This document shows, piece by piece, positions 1 through 6,679 of a DNA stretch of 10,932 nt (position 1 is its first letter; each line of letters starts with the position of its first letter). The notes beneath the pieces were generated by a model that saw only the letters and a program-made list of their open reading frames with translations, searched no databases and was not told the DNA's origin. The DNA is taken from NCBI GenBank assembly GCA_031178805.1, contig JAPSIJ010000052.1, forward strand, positions 1 to 10,932, in the 5' to 3' direction. Source of the stretch: Cellulomonas sp. (GTDB lineage: Bacteria; Actinomycetota; Actinomycetes; Actinomycetales; Cellulomonadaceae). The translations under genes were made by a program, and so were the position numbers.

Positions 1-2
1 CG

Positions 3-71
3 CGGGTCCAGGGCGGGCTCGACTGGCTCGTCGCGACGGTCCACGGGGAGCAGGCACTGTCCGCGGAGTAG
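3..71 (+). CDS. C-terminal end of an unidentified protein (partial)
   Basis: Only the last 22 codons are visible; the start lies before the window. The frame ends in TAG at 69-71 and reads ...GLDWLVATVHGEQALSAE, which has the composition of a real amphipathic C-terminal helix. The other frames do not end sensibly here. I do not recognise the family. It is followed by 150 nt without a gene and then by an anti-sigma-type ATPase on the same strand, so the two may be neighbours by transcription, but nothing shows this directly. Confidence 0.45.
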   Translation, partial: RVQGGLDWLVATVHGEQALSAE

Positions 72-221
72 CTGTGCGACGCGCCCGTAGGCGGGTGGCG
101 TCGCCATGGCGGGGGGCATACCGTGCCGTAGCGGCTACGAACCCCGGGCAGCATTTTCGGGCCAGACCTCTCCCTCAGGTGTCTGCGATCGCTTCGACGA
201 TCGACGAAACCGGGAACCGAG

Positions 222-629
222 ATGGCACAACGGCACGCCCCTGCGCGCGAGATCACCGTCCCCGCGGTGCTGTCGTCGGTCGCCGCGCTGCGGCACTGGG
301 CCGTCAACGGCGGCCGCGCAGCGGGCGCGAGTCCCGGCGCCCTGGCTGCGATCGAGCTTGCCGCGAGCGAGGTGGTGACCAACGCAGTGGTGCACACCGC
401 GGTGACGGTCGACGTGACGATGCGGCTCCACGTCGACGGCGCGGTGATGTGCTTCGAGGTGCAGGACGCCGAGCCCGGCGCGCCCCGGCTCCGCGACAGG
501 GACGACGGCGCGCCGGGCGGCCTCGGCCTGCACATCGTCGACACGCTGTCCGAGCGCTGGGGTTACCGGCACGAGGCGGCCGGTAGGAAAGTCGTCTGGT
601 TCACCATCCTCTTGGACCAGCGTTCCTGA
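222..629 (+). CDS. RsbW-like ATP-binding protein (HATPase_c, anti-sigma factor/serine kinase family)
   Basis: A 135-residue single-domain GHKL ATPase of the type abundant in actinobacteria as anti-sigma factors and serine-protein kinases acting on STAS anti-anti-sigma partners. The N box is at residues 45-58 (E50, N54, H58 in ASEVVTNAVVH). A degenerate G1 box is at 82-86 (D-AEPG) and a G2 box at 99-107 (GGLGLHIVD). The C-terminal strand WGYRHEAAGRKVVWF is typical of the family. ATG at 222 follows a GGGAA-type ribosome site. No STAS or sigma-factor gene is adjacent, so its partner is unknown. Its + strand end converges on arsR. The family call is firm; the regulatory target is not. Confidence 0.85.
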   Translation: MAQRHAPAREITVPAVLSSVAALRHWAVNGGRAAGASPGALAAIELAASEVVTNAVVHTAVTVDVTMRLHVDGAVMCFEVQDAEPGAPRLRDRDDGAPGGLGLHIVDTLSERWGYRHEAAGRKVVWFTILLDQRS

Positions 630-861
630 GTCGCCGGCGAGCCCAGCCGTCATGCCCCCAGGCAGCCGTGGACTGAATGGCCAGTGCTGGTAGCGAGTGG
701 TCGTCCGATCACTCCGCGGCCCGGAGTCGATGGGAAGCCGCTCGGCATCGTGGGTCCGCAGCCGGCCGATTCCATCGGCTCGAACTCGCAGGTCAGGGAA
801 GTGCCGAGAGGTTGACTGGCGCCCCCGCATCAGGATCGGTCGTACTCGAGACCGCGCGGCT

Positions 862-1230
862 CTAGCGGCCGTCGCCAAGGTGCTGCCCGAGGTGGCCGAC
901 CAGCTGCCCGATGGCCTCAGGGACGAGCGTGTAGTACGCCCACACGCCCCGCTTCTCGCGGGTGACGAAGCCCGCCTCGGTGAGCACCTTGAGATGGTGC
1001 GAGACCGTCGGCTGGGAGAGCCCGACGGGCTCGGTGAGGTCGCAGACGCACGCCTCGCGGCCCTCGTGGGCGCCGATGATCGAGAGCAGCCGCAGGCGGG
1101 TCGGGTCGGCGAGCGCCTTCAGCGTGCGTGCGGTGCGCTCGGCGTCCTCGGCGCTCATCGTCGAGCCGGTCACGGGGCTGCAGCAGCCCGTCGACGCGGT
1201 TGAGGTCACCGGGAGCAGGTCGAAAGCCAT
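862..1230 (-). CDS. arsR: Arsenite-responsive ArsR repressor
   Basis: A 122-residue winged-helix repressor of the ArsR/SmtB family that should leave its operator when As(III) binds. The helix-turn-helix is in GLSQPTVSHHLKVL (about residues 70-83), with the wing in REKRGVWAYY. Cysteine pairs sit at C16-C17 near the N terminus and at C61/C63 in the ACVCDL motif. This resembles the Corynebacterium glutamicum ArsR sensor, where an N-terminal Cys pair and a Cys in the later helix hold arsenite. I chose ATG at 1230 (GAGG four bases upstream); longer reading to 1347 would run through the operator region. It is divergent from arsM, and tandem copies of a shared 16-bp motif lie between them. Expected to repress itself, arsM and probably the trxB operon. 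Confidence 0.92.
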   Translation of the reverse strand: MAFDLLPVTSTASTGCCSPVTGSTMSAEDAERTARTLKALADPTRLRLLSIIGAHEGREACVCDLTEPVGLSQPTVSHHLKVLTEAGFVTREKRGVWAYYTLVPEAIGQLVGHLGQHLGDGR

Positions 1231-1251
1231 GCCCTCATCATGCACGACGCA

Positions 1252-1283
1252 TTGACACCCGTCGATGTTGACAGCTATCGATG
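1252..1283 (+). promoter_or_regulatory. Tandem ArsR operator candidates over the arsM promoter
   Basis: Two abutting 16-nt direct repeats, each TTGACA-N4-TCGATG: 1252-1267 and 1268-1283. A third, degenerate copy (TCGACG-GGTA-TCGATG) lies at 1305-1320, directly before the arsM ribosome site. The first TTGACA may also serve as a -35 box, with TATCGA at 1276-1281 as -10 (18-nt spacer), so a bound repressor would block arsM. The same motif is found once upstream of trxB (5843-5858). The motif is read from the sequence; its use by ArsR is inferred. Confidence 0.7.
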
Positions 1284-1321
1284 TCTTGGTCCACGCTCTG
1301 AGTATCGACGGGTATCGATGC

Positions 1322-1330
1322 GAAGGAGGA
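1322..1330 (+). promoter_or_regulatory. Ribosome binding site of arsM
   Basis: GAAGGAGGA, an almost complete Shine-Dalgarno sequence, ends three bases before ATG 1334. It decides the arsM start against the in-frame ATG at 1265, which lies inside the operator repeats. Confidence 0.8.
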
Positions 1331-1333
1331 GTG

Positions 1334-2107
1334 ATGGCACAGGACATCCGGGAACAGGTCCGGGCCCGCTACGCCCTGGCGGCCGTGCAGGGCGCTGGGG
1401 ACGCGGGCTGCTGCGGCGGTGACTCGGCCGCTGGGTGCGGGCCGACGGACCTGGTGATCGACGAGCGGTTCGGCGCCGGCCTGTACGGGGCGGAGGACGC
1501 GGCCGCGGTGCCGGCTGAGGCGCTGGCGGCCTCGCTGGGGTGCGGGAACCCGCTGCTGGTCGCCGAGCTGCGTGAGGGGGAGCGGGTGCTGGACCTGGGG
1601 TCGGGTGGCGGGATCGACGTGCTGCTGTCCGCGCGCCGGGTCGGCGCCACGGGCTTCGCGTACGGGGTCGACATGACGGACGAGATGCTCGACCTGGCCC
1701 GCGCGAACGCCGCCAAGGCCGGCGCGGGCAACGTGGAGTTCCGTAAGGGCACCATCGAGGACCTGCCCCTGGACGACGCCGCGGTCGACGTCGTGATCTC
1801 CAACTGCGTGGTGAACCTGTCCCCGGACAAGCCGGCGGTGCTGGCCGAGGCGTTCCGGGTGCTGGTGCCCGGCGGGCGGTTCGGGATCTCCGACGTGGTC
1901 GCCGAGGACCACCTGACCCCCGAGCAGCGCGCCGAGCGCGGGTCCTACGTCGGGTGCATCGCCGGGGCGCTGTCGCGCACCGAGTACCTGCAGGGGTTGG
2001 CGGCGGCGGGGTTCGTCGACGCCGAGGTCGAGTTCACCCACCCGGTCGCCGAGGGGATGCACGGTGCGATCGTGCGCGCCCGCAAGCCTGCACCGCAGGA
2101 GGCGTGA
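1334..2107 (+). CDS. arsM: Arsenite S-adenosylmethionine methyltransferase
   Basis: A 257-residue cytosolic enzyme that transfers methyl groups from SAM to As(III), giving methylated and finally volatile arsenicals. SAM motif I is VLDLGSGGGID (85-95); the aspartate region GVDMTDEML (111-119) and IEDLPLDDAAVDVVISNCVVNL (141-162) complete the Rossmann fold. Cysteines fit the ArsM pattern: C26, C27 and C35 in the N-terminal segment, then C70, C158 and C208. The 50-residue distance between the last two equals that of C174 and C224 in the algal CmArsM as I recall it. It is first in a + strand unit behind a strong ribosome site and putative ArsR operators. Its TGA shares one base with the ATG of the next small gene, so the two are probably translated together. 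Function is secure from the cysteine set and context. Confidence 0.95.
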   Translation: MAQDIREQVRARYALAAVQGAGDAGCCGGDSAAGCGPTDLVIDERFGAGLYGAEDAAAVPAEALAASLGCGNPLLVAELREGERVLDLGSGGGIDVLLSARRVGATGFAYGVDMTDEMLDLARANAAKAGAGNVEFRKGTIEDLPLDDAAVDVVISNCVVNLSPDKPAVLAEAFRVLVPGGRFGISDVVAEDHLTPEQRAERGSYVGCIAGALSRTEYLQGLAAAGFVDAEVEFTHPVAEGMHGAIVRARKPAPQEA

Positions 2108-2307
2108 TGCACCCCGACCTGTACCTGACCGTCCACCAGCAGAACGAGCGCGAGCTGGCGCGGCAGCTCGAGCTGCGCCGCGCCGCGCAGGACTGCCCGG
2201 GCTGCATCGTGCGCGCCCGCCGGCACCTGGCCGAGCTCGCCGTCCGCGTCCGGACCCGGCTCGCCGGCACCGGCCCGGCCGCGGCACCGGCCTGCTGTCC
2301 GGCCTGA
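2107..2307 (+). CDS. Small cysteine-containing protein coupled to arsM
   Basis: 66 residues; the ATG overlaps the arsM stop as TGATG, which argues for coupled translation. I do not recognise a named family. The first 28 residues (MHPDLYLTVHQQNERELARQ...) look like a charged amphipathic helix. They are followed by a CPGC motif (C30, C33), a basic helix (about 34-54) and a proline/alanine tail ending in CCPA (C63, C64). There is no signal peptide or membrane segment. Four cysteines in two pairs, in an arsenite-methylation operon, suggest thiol binding of As(III) or a small redox partner, but this is inference from context only. It ends just before the bidirectional hairpin at 2318. Confidence 0.7.
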   Translation: MHPDLYLTVHQQNERELARQLELRRAAQDCPGCIVRARRHLAELAVRVRTRLAGTGPAAAPACCPA

Positions 2308-2317
2308 CCCGAGCGCG

Positions 2318-2356
2318 CACGAGGGCCGCAGCCCAGGTGGGGGTGCGGCCCTCGTG
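2318..2356. terminator. Bidirectional terminator hairpin between convergent ars units
   Basis: A perfect 13-bp inverted repeat (CACGAGGGCCGCA, 2318-2330, with its complement at 2344-2356) around a 13-nt loop. It lies between the + strand arsM unit, which ends at 2307, and the - strand arsC operon, which ends at 2368. There is no T-run on either side, which is usual for GC-rich actinobacterial terminators. Confidence 0.8.
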
Positions 2357-2367
2357 TCGTTCGCGGG

Positions 2368-2790
2368 TCAGGCGGTGACGGGCTCGACCCCGAGCTCGGC
2401 CAGCAGCGTCAGGACCCGGCCGCGGATCTCGTCGCGGATCGGGCGGACCGACTCGATGCCCTGGCCGGCCGGGTCGGCGAGCGCCCAGTCCTCGTAGCGC
2501 TTGCCGGGGAAGATGGGGCAGGCGTCGCCGCAGCCCATGGTGATGACGACGTCGGAGGCCTTGACCGCGTCGGTGGTCAGGACCTTGGGTCGCTCGGCGC
2601 GGATGTCGATGCCCTCCTCGAGCATCGCCTCCACGGCGACGGGGTTGATCTGCTCGGCGGGCATCGAGCCGGCCGAGCGGACCTCCACGGCACCGCCGGA
2701 CAGGTGCCGCAGGTAGCCGGCGGCCATCTGGGAGCGGCCGGCGTTGTGCACGCAGACGAACAGGGCGGAAGGCTTGGCGGTCTCGCTCAT
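2368..2790 (-). CDS. arsC: Arsenate reductase, low-molecular-weight phosphatase fold
   Basis: A 140-residue enzyme reducing As(V) to As(III). The phosphatase loop CVHNAGRS is at C13-S20, with nucleophile C13 and R19. The DP acid is D106-P107 in EDWALADP, and the motif MGCGDACP gives C87 and C91. CVHNAGRS and this layout resemble the C. glutamicum ArsC1/ArsC2 enzymes, which use mycothiol and mycoredoxin; that would suit an actinobacterium, though the C87/C91 pair leaves a thioredoxin-type relay possible. ATG at 2790 has GAGGAGA about eight bases upstream, and it starts 18 nt after the stop of the arsR-arsC fusion. It is last in the trxB-acr3-arsRC-arsC operon and ends at the 2318-2356 hairpin. 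Confidence 0.95.
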   Translation of the reverse strand: MSETAKPSALFVCVHNAGRSQMAAGYLRHLSGGAVEVRSAGSMPAEQINPVAVEAMLEEGIDIRAERPKVLTTDAVKASDVVITMGCGDACPIFPGKRYEDWALADPAGQGIESVRPIRDEIRGRVLTLLAELGVEPVTA

Positions 2791-2808
2791 CAGGGGTCTC
2801 CTCAGGAG

Positions 2809-3837
2809 TCAGGCGGGGACGGGGAGGTCGGGCAGCAGGTCGGCGAGCAGCGCCCGCACGCGGCGGTCGATCTCGTCGCGGATCGCCCGCACGCCGGTGT
2901 CGGAGGCCAGAGCAGGGTCGCCGACGGCCCAGTCCTCGTAGCGCTTGCCGGGCAAGATCGGGCAGGTGTCGCCGCAACCCATCGTGATCACGACATCCGC
3001 AGCGCGGACCGCGTCGTCGGTCAGCGGCTTGGGGAACGCCTCGGCGTCCGCCTCGAGCTCGGCGAGCAGCGGGCGGACCCCGGGGTGCACCTCGCCGGCG
3101 GGCGCGGAGCCCGCGGACCGCACGACGACGGCGTCGCCGGCGTAGTGGTGCAGCAGGGCGGCGGCGAGCTGGGAGCGGCCGGCGTTGGCGACGCAGACGA
3201 ACAGCACCTGCGGGCGCTGGGCGGCGGTGGCTGCCGTTGTCGCGCGCTCGGCGTCGGCGAGGCGCTGCCGAGCGAACCGCTCGGTGTTGACCACCAGGTG
3301 GGAGCGGACTGCCGAGGACCGGGCAAGGCCGGTGTAGGACTCGCGGACGACCGTCAGCACTGCGGCGGGGTCGCGGTCGGGGAACGCGGCGGCCAGCCGG
3401 TCCGCGATCCGGGCCAGCGCGGTCTCGGCGTCGGTCAGCCCGGTCAGTGGCGACAGGTGCGCCGCTTCGGCCGCCACGGGGGCGAACGTGTCCAGCAGTG
3501 TCGTGACGGCGCCGCGCAGCGCGGGCTGCACCCGGTAATACACCCAGGTGCCGCGCCGCTCCGAGGTGAGCAGACCGACGTGCTTGAGCAGCTTCAGGTG
3601 GTGCGACACGGTGGGCTGGGACACCTCGGCGACCGTGGCGAGGTCGCAGACGCAGGCCTCGCCGGTCGGGGAGGTCGCGATGAGGGACAGCATCCGCAGG
3701 CGCAGCGGGTCGCCGAGCGCCTTGAGGGTGCCGGCCACCTGGGTCGCGGCGTCCAGGCCCATCGCGCGGTCGGCGGGCGAGGGCTGCGCTGCGCATCCCT
3801 CGCCGACGACGGCGGGGCTGGGTGTCGTGGTGGTCAT
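2809..3837 (-). CDS. ArsR-ArsC fusion: repressor domain joined to an arsenate reductase domain
   Basis: 342 residues in one uninterrupted frame. Residues about 25-105 are an ArsR winged helix (recognition helix VSQPTVSHHLKLL; wing SERRGTWVYY; ACVCDL with C62 and C64). Residues about 125-205 form a helical segment like the small three-helix domain found before some actinobacterial ArsC proteins. Residues about 208-335 are a complete ArsC: loop CVANAGRS (C215-S222), MGCGDTCP (C288, C292) and D307-P308. The N-terminal Cys pair of the stand-alone ArsR is reduced to a single C15. Its ATG overlaps the acr3 stop as ATGA, implying coupled translation. It may repress the operon and reduce arsenate with the same chain; domain calls are firm, dual activity is inference. 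Confidence 0.9.
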   Translation of the reverse strand: MTTTTPSPAVVGEGCAAQPSPADRAMGLDAATQVAGTLKALGDPLRLRMLSLIATSPTGEACVCDLATVAEVSQPTVSHHLKLLKHVGLLTSERRGTWVYYRVQPALRGAVTTLLDTFAPVAAEAAHLSPLTGLTDAETALARIADRLAAAFPDRDPAAVLTVVRESYTGLARSSAVRSHLVVNTERFARQRLADAERATTAATAAQRPQVLFVCVANAGRSQLAAALLHHYAGDAVVVRSAGSAPAGEVHPGVRPLLAELEADAEAFPKPLTDDAVRAADVVITMGCGDTCPILPGKRYEDWAVGDPALASDTGVRAIRDEIDRRVRALLADLLPDLPVPA

Positions 3838-4943
3838 GAGCGGACCTCCTGTGGTGCGACGGCGGAGACGGGACGAGCGGTGCCGGTGAACCAGCGTCGG
3901 CCGACCCACAGGCTGACGTAGACCAGCCCGACCAGGACCGGGACCTCGATGAGCGGACCGACGACGCCGGCGAGCGCCTGCCCGGAGGTGGCTCCGAACG
4001 TGCCGATCGCCACGGCGATCGCGAGCTCGAAGTTGTTGCCCGCGGCGGTGAACGCCAGCGTGGTCGAGCGCGCGTACCCCAGGCCCAGGCTCCGGCCGGA
4101 CAGCATGCCGACGCCCCACATCACCGCGAAGTACACGAGCAGCGGCAGGGCGATCCGCGCCACGTCGAGCGGGCGGGAGGTGACGGCCTCGCCCTGCAGG
4201 GCGAAGAGGAGCACGATGGTGAACAGCAGCCCGTACAGCGCCCAGGGGCCGATGCGCGGGACGAATCGCACCTCGTACCAGCCGCGTCCGCGGGTGCGCT
4301 CACCGATCCACCGCGACGCGAACCCGGCGGCGAGCGGGACGCCGAGGAACACCAGGACGTTGACCGCGATCTGCCGGATCGACACGTCGAGCCCGGCGGA
4401 GTCGAGGCCGAGCCAGCCGGGCAGCACGGTCAGGTAGAACCAGCCGAGCAGCGAGAACGCCACGACCTGGAACACCGAGTTGATCGCGACCAGGACGGCG
4501 GCGGCCTCGCGGTCGCCGCAGGCCAGGTCGTTCCAGATCACCACCATCGCGATGCACCGGGCCAGGCCGACGATGATCAGCCCGGTCCGGTACTCCGGGA
4601 GGTCCGGCAGGAACACCCAGGCGAGCGCGAACATCAGCGCGGGCCCGACGATCCAGTTCAGCGCGAGCGAGCTGACCAGCAGCCGCTTGTCGCCGGTCAC
4701 CGCGGCGACCCGGTCGTAGCGGACCTTGGCCAGCACCGGGTACATCATCACCAGCAGACCGAGCGCGATCGGCAGGGAAATCCCGCCGACCTCGAGCTCG
4801 GCCAGCGCTTCGCCCAGGGCCGGGACGAACCGGCCCAGCGCGAGGCCGGCAACCATCGCGAGACCGATCCACACCGGCAGCCACCGGTCGAGCGTCGACA
4901 GCCGACCCCGCGTCGTAGTCAGGTCGGGCATCTGGGCGCTCAT
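3834..4943 (-). CDS. acr3: Arsenite efflux permease of the ACR3 family
   Basis: A 369-residue membrane protein of the bile/arsenite/riboflavin transporter superfamily, with about ten hydrophobic segments, that exports As(III) across the cell membrane. The family signature GLARCIAMVVIWNDLACGD carries the essential cysteine (C130), and GQALAGVVGPLIEVPVLV carries the conserved glutamate (E333). AGNNFELAIAVAIGTFG (301-317) is also diagnostic. Length is normal for stand-alone Acr3, unlike the Acr3-ArsC fusion known in Mycobacterium tuberculosis. ATG 4943 overlaps the trxB stop by four bases, and its own stop overlaps the next start the same way, so stoichiometric expression with trxB and arsRC is likely. 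Confidence 0.97.
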   Translation of the reverse strand: MSAQMPDLTTTRGRLSTLDRWLPVWIGLAMVAGLALGRFVPALGEALAELEVGGISLPIALGLLVMMYPVLAKVRYDRVAAVTGDKRLLVSSLALNWIVGPALMFALAWVFLPDLPEYRTGLIIVGLARCIAMVVIWNDLACGDREAAAVLVAINSVFQVVAFSLLGWFYLTVLPGWLGLDSAGLDVSIRQIAVNVLVFLGVPLAAGFASRWIGERTRGRGWYEVRFVPRIGPWALYGLLFTIVLLFALQGEAVTSRPLDVARIALPLLVYFAVMWGVGMLSGRSLGLGYARSTTLAFTAAGNNFELAIAVAIGTFGATSGQALAGVVGPLIEVPVLVGLVYVSLWVGRRWFTGTARPVSAVAPQEVRS

Positions 4944-5833
4944 CGGGCCACCGCCGCGGCGGCGGCGGCGGTGTCCGCGCCCTGGGCGGCGACGGCGTCC
5001 GCGGCGTCCACCTCGGCGCTCTCGACGGCGGAGGGGATCTCGGCCGGGGAGGCCGGGTCCACGTCGCCGAGCGCGGCGAGGTAGTGCTGGGCGTCGAGCG
5101 CGGCGGCCCAGCCGGAGCCGGCGGCCGTGATCGCCTGGCGGTAGGTGTGGTCGACGGCGTCGCCCGCGGCGAACACGCCCGGCAGGTTGGTCCGGGTGGA
5201 CCGGCCCGCGACGACGATGTAGCCGTTCTCGTCCAGGTCCACCTTGCCGGCGAGCAGCTCCGTGCGCGGCACGTGGCCGATCGCGACGAAGATGCCGGTC
5301 GCGTCGTGCTCCCGGGTCTCGCCGGTGCTCAGGAACGTCGCCTCCTCGACCGCGGAGTCACCGCCGCCGACGACGATGATGTCCTGGTCCTTGAAGAAGA
5401 ACCCGTCGCAGGTGGCGCACCAGGACACGCCGCGGCCGGAGAGCCGCTTCTCGTCCGGCAGGCCGAGCTCGCGGTAGGCGGAGCCGGTGGACAGGATCAC
5501 CGAGCGGGCGCGGATCGTCTCGCCGCCGCCGGTGACGACCGTCTTGACCGGGCCCGCGAGGTCGAGCGAGACGGCGTCGTCCCACAGCACCTCGGCACCG
5601 AACCGCTCGGCCTGCTTCTGCAGGTTGTCCATCAGGTCCGGGCCCAGGATCCCGTCGGGGAAGCCGGGGAAGTTCTCGACGTCGGTGGTGTTCATGAGCG
5701 CACCGCCCGCGGTGACGGAGCCGGCCACCACGTAGGGGGACAGGCCCGCGCGCGCCGCGTAGATCGCGGCGGTGTACCCGGCGGGTCCGGAGCCGACGAT
5801 GACGATGTCCCTGAGGCGCGCTTGGTTCGACAC
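4940..5833 (-). CDS. arsT: Thioredoxin reductase homologue of the ars operon, internally shortened
   Basis: 297 residues. The FAD-binding GSGPAG is at 14-19, the redox site CATC at C139-C142, the dinucleotide motif GGGDSA at 156-161, and the FAD-proximal LPGVFAAGDAVD at 217-228. Thioredoxin reductases occur in actinobacterial ars clusters (arsT) and would recycle thioredoxin for arsenate reduction. After EEATFL (163-168) the chain jumps to STGETREHDATGIFVAIG, skipping the segment that normally holds the HRRxxxR NADPH-phosphate site. About 55-60 residues appear to be missing, judged from memory of the family. The tail beyond 257 is Ala-rich and of low complexity. GTG 5833 was chosen because Rossmann homology begins at residue 9; GAGG is only one base upstream, so a leaderless start is possible. 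First gene of its operon; catalytic competence is doubtful. Confidence 0.88.
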   Translation of the reverse strand: MSNQARLRDIVIVGSGPAGYTAAIYAARAGLSPYVVAGSVTAGGALMNTTDVENFPGFPDGILGPDLMDNLQKQAERFGAEVLWDDAVSLDLAGPVKTVVTGGGETIRARSVILSTGSAYRELGLPDEKRLSGRGVSWCATCDGFFFKDQDIIVVGGGDSAVEEATFLSTGETREHDATGIFVAIGHVPRTELLAGKVDLDENGYIVVAGRSTRTNLPGVFAAGDAVDHTYRQAITAAGSGWAAALDAQHYLAALGDVDPASPAEIPSAVESAEVDAADAVAAQGADTAAAAAAVAR

Positions 5834-5842
5834 ACCTCTATG

Positions 5843-5858
5843 TTGACATGCCTCGATG
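5843..5858 (+). promoter_or_regulatory. ArsR operator candidate upstream of the trxB-acr3 operon
   Basis: TTGACA-TGCC-TCGATG, the same 16-nt pattern found in tandem between arsR and arsM, here nine bases upstream of the trxB GTG. Relative to this operon it reads CATCGA-N4-TGTCAA. This close position would let a bound repressor block initiation. The match is seen directly; the binding protein is inferred. Confidence 0.68.
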
Positions 5859-6063
5859 CAGCCCGGAAGGCGCCAGCGAACTTGGGCCCGGGACGCGCAC
5901 ACGGCGAGCCCTGGGTCATGGCCCAGAGGTCGAGGACGACATGGGCGACCCTCCGACGAGCGAGTACACGCCGTCTCGGAAGGCCAGCACCCGTCAGGCG
6001 GCATCTAGCGGCGGCCCCGGCCGAGGTCAGGAGGAACCGACGCCCCGGTGGCCGCCGACGTGG

Positions 6064-6522
6064 TCAAGGGTCGACGGCGTACCTGCGCGCCACGGTCCAG
6101 GTGTTCCCGGCTGGATCTGCGTCGAACTCCAGACGGTGCACGGCCGTGTGCACCAGGAGCAGACCCCGGCCGCCGAGGGCGAGGTCGTCCGGACGCGGCG
6201 GGTGCAGATCCACGTCCGCGGGCAGCGCGTCGTCGTGGAACGTCGCCATGAGTTCGCTCGCCGTGGAGAACACGCGCGCCTCGACCTGCACCGGGCCGGG
6301 ACCTCGTGGACGTGCGTGCTCGACGACGTTGGAGCCGATCTCGATCACGGCCGTCTCGAACAACCACCGATCCGGGTCGGAGACTCCCGGCGTGCCCACA
6401 CACACCTGCTCGACAGCCGCGGCCAGACGCCCGAGAAACTCCAGATCGGCTATCGCGACCACGTACTCGCTCGAGTGAACCGACTCTGCCCCCATGCCGC
6501 CCCCTGCATCGTGGTCCGCCAT
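6064..6522 (-). CDS. Second RsbW-like ATP-binding protein (HATPase_c)
   Basis: 152 residues from ATG 6522. GHKL motifs: N box at 57-69 (E61, N65, H69 in ETAVIEIGSNVVEH), a modified G1 region HDDALPAD (96-103) and G2 box GGRGLLLV (117-124). The C-terminal strand NTWTVARR matches the family. An alternative start, ATG 6495 (143 residues), has a purine-rich GGGGG stretch four bases upstream and is also plausible, since residues 1-15 are not conserved-looking. It is clearly a different branch from the ATPase at 222-629. The role is probably anti-sigma control or protein-serine phosphorylation; the partner is not in the window. The 230 nt from here to trxB hold no gene I can support. Confidence 0.82.
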   Translation of the reverse strand: MADHDAGGGMGAESVHSSEYVVAIADLEFLGRLAAAVEQVCVGTPGVSDPDRWLFETAVIEIGSNVVEHARPRGPGPVQVEARVFSTASELMATFHDDALPADVDLHPPRPDDLALGGRGLLLVHTAVHRLEFDADPAGNTWTVARRYAVDP

Positions 6523-6679
6523 TGTCCCGCCTACTGTGGCGCGCGACGTAGTGACACACATCTCCGCAGAGCTGCTCCCGCCGAAGAACGCCCCTCGGCA
6601 CCTCGGCCAGCCGCGTTCAGGTGTCCACCGCGCGACGGCTACCTCAACCGGCGCCCCGGGACGGCCGATATGCTCCATG

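Noticed and set aside
786..798. TCGCAGGTCAGGG near arsR as a fourth copy of the dispersed repeat
   Set aside because: Only 12-13 bases match and the flanks do not. Matches of that length are expected by chance in a 10-kb GC-rich window.
630..861. Terminator or gene between the first ATPase and arsR
   Set aside because: I see a short palindrome (TCGCCGGCGA) but no loop-bearing strong hairpin and no coding frame with motifs in these 232 nt.
1231..1347. Longer arsR start at 1347
   Set aside because: It would translate through the operator repeats and the arsM ribosome site; ATG 1230 gives the normal family length.
1238..3796. 852-codon open frame on the - strand
   Set aside because: It runs antisense to arsM and out of frame through arsC and arsRC, with Arg/Pro/Gly-rich translation typical of a GC-rich shadow. 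The genes it overlaps have clear family motifs.
2704..3921. 405-codon open frame on the + strand
   Set aside because: Antisense to the arsR-arsC fusion; low-complexity Gly/Arg/Val translation with no motif.
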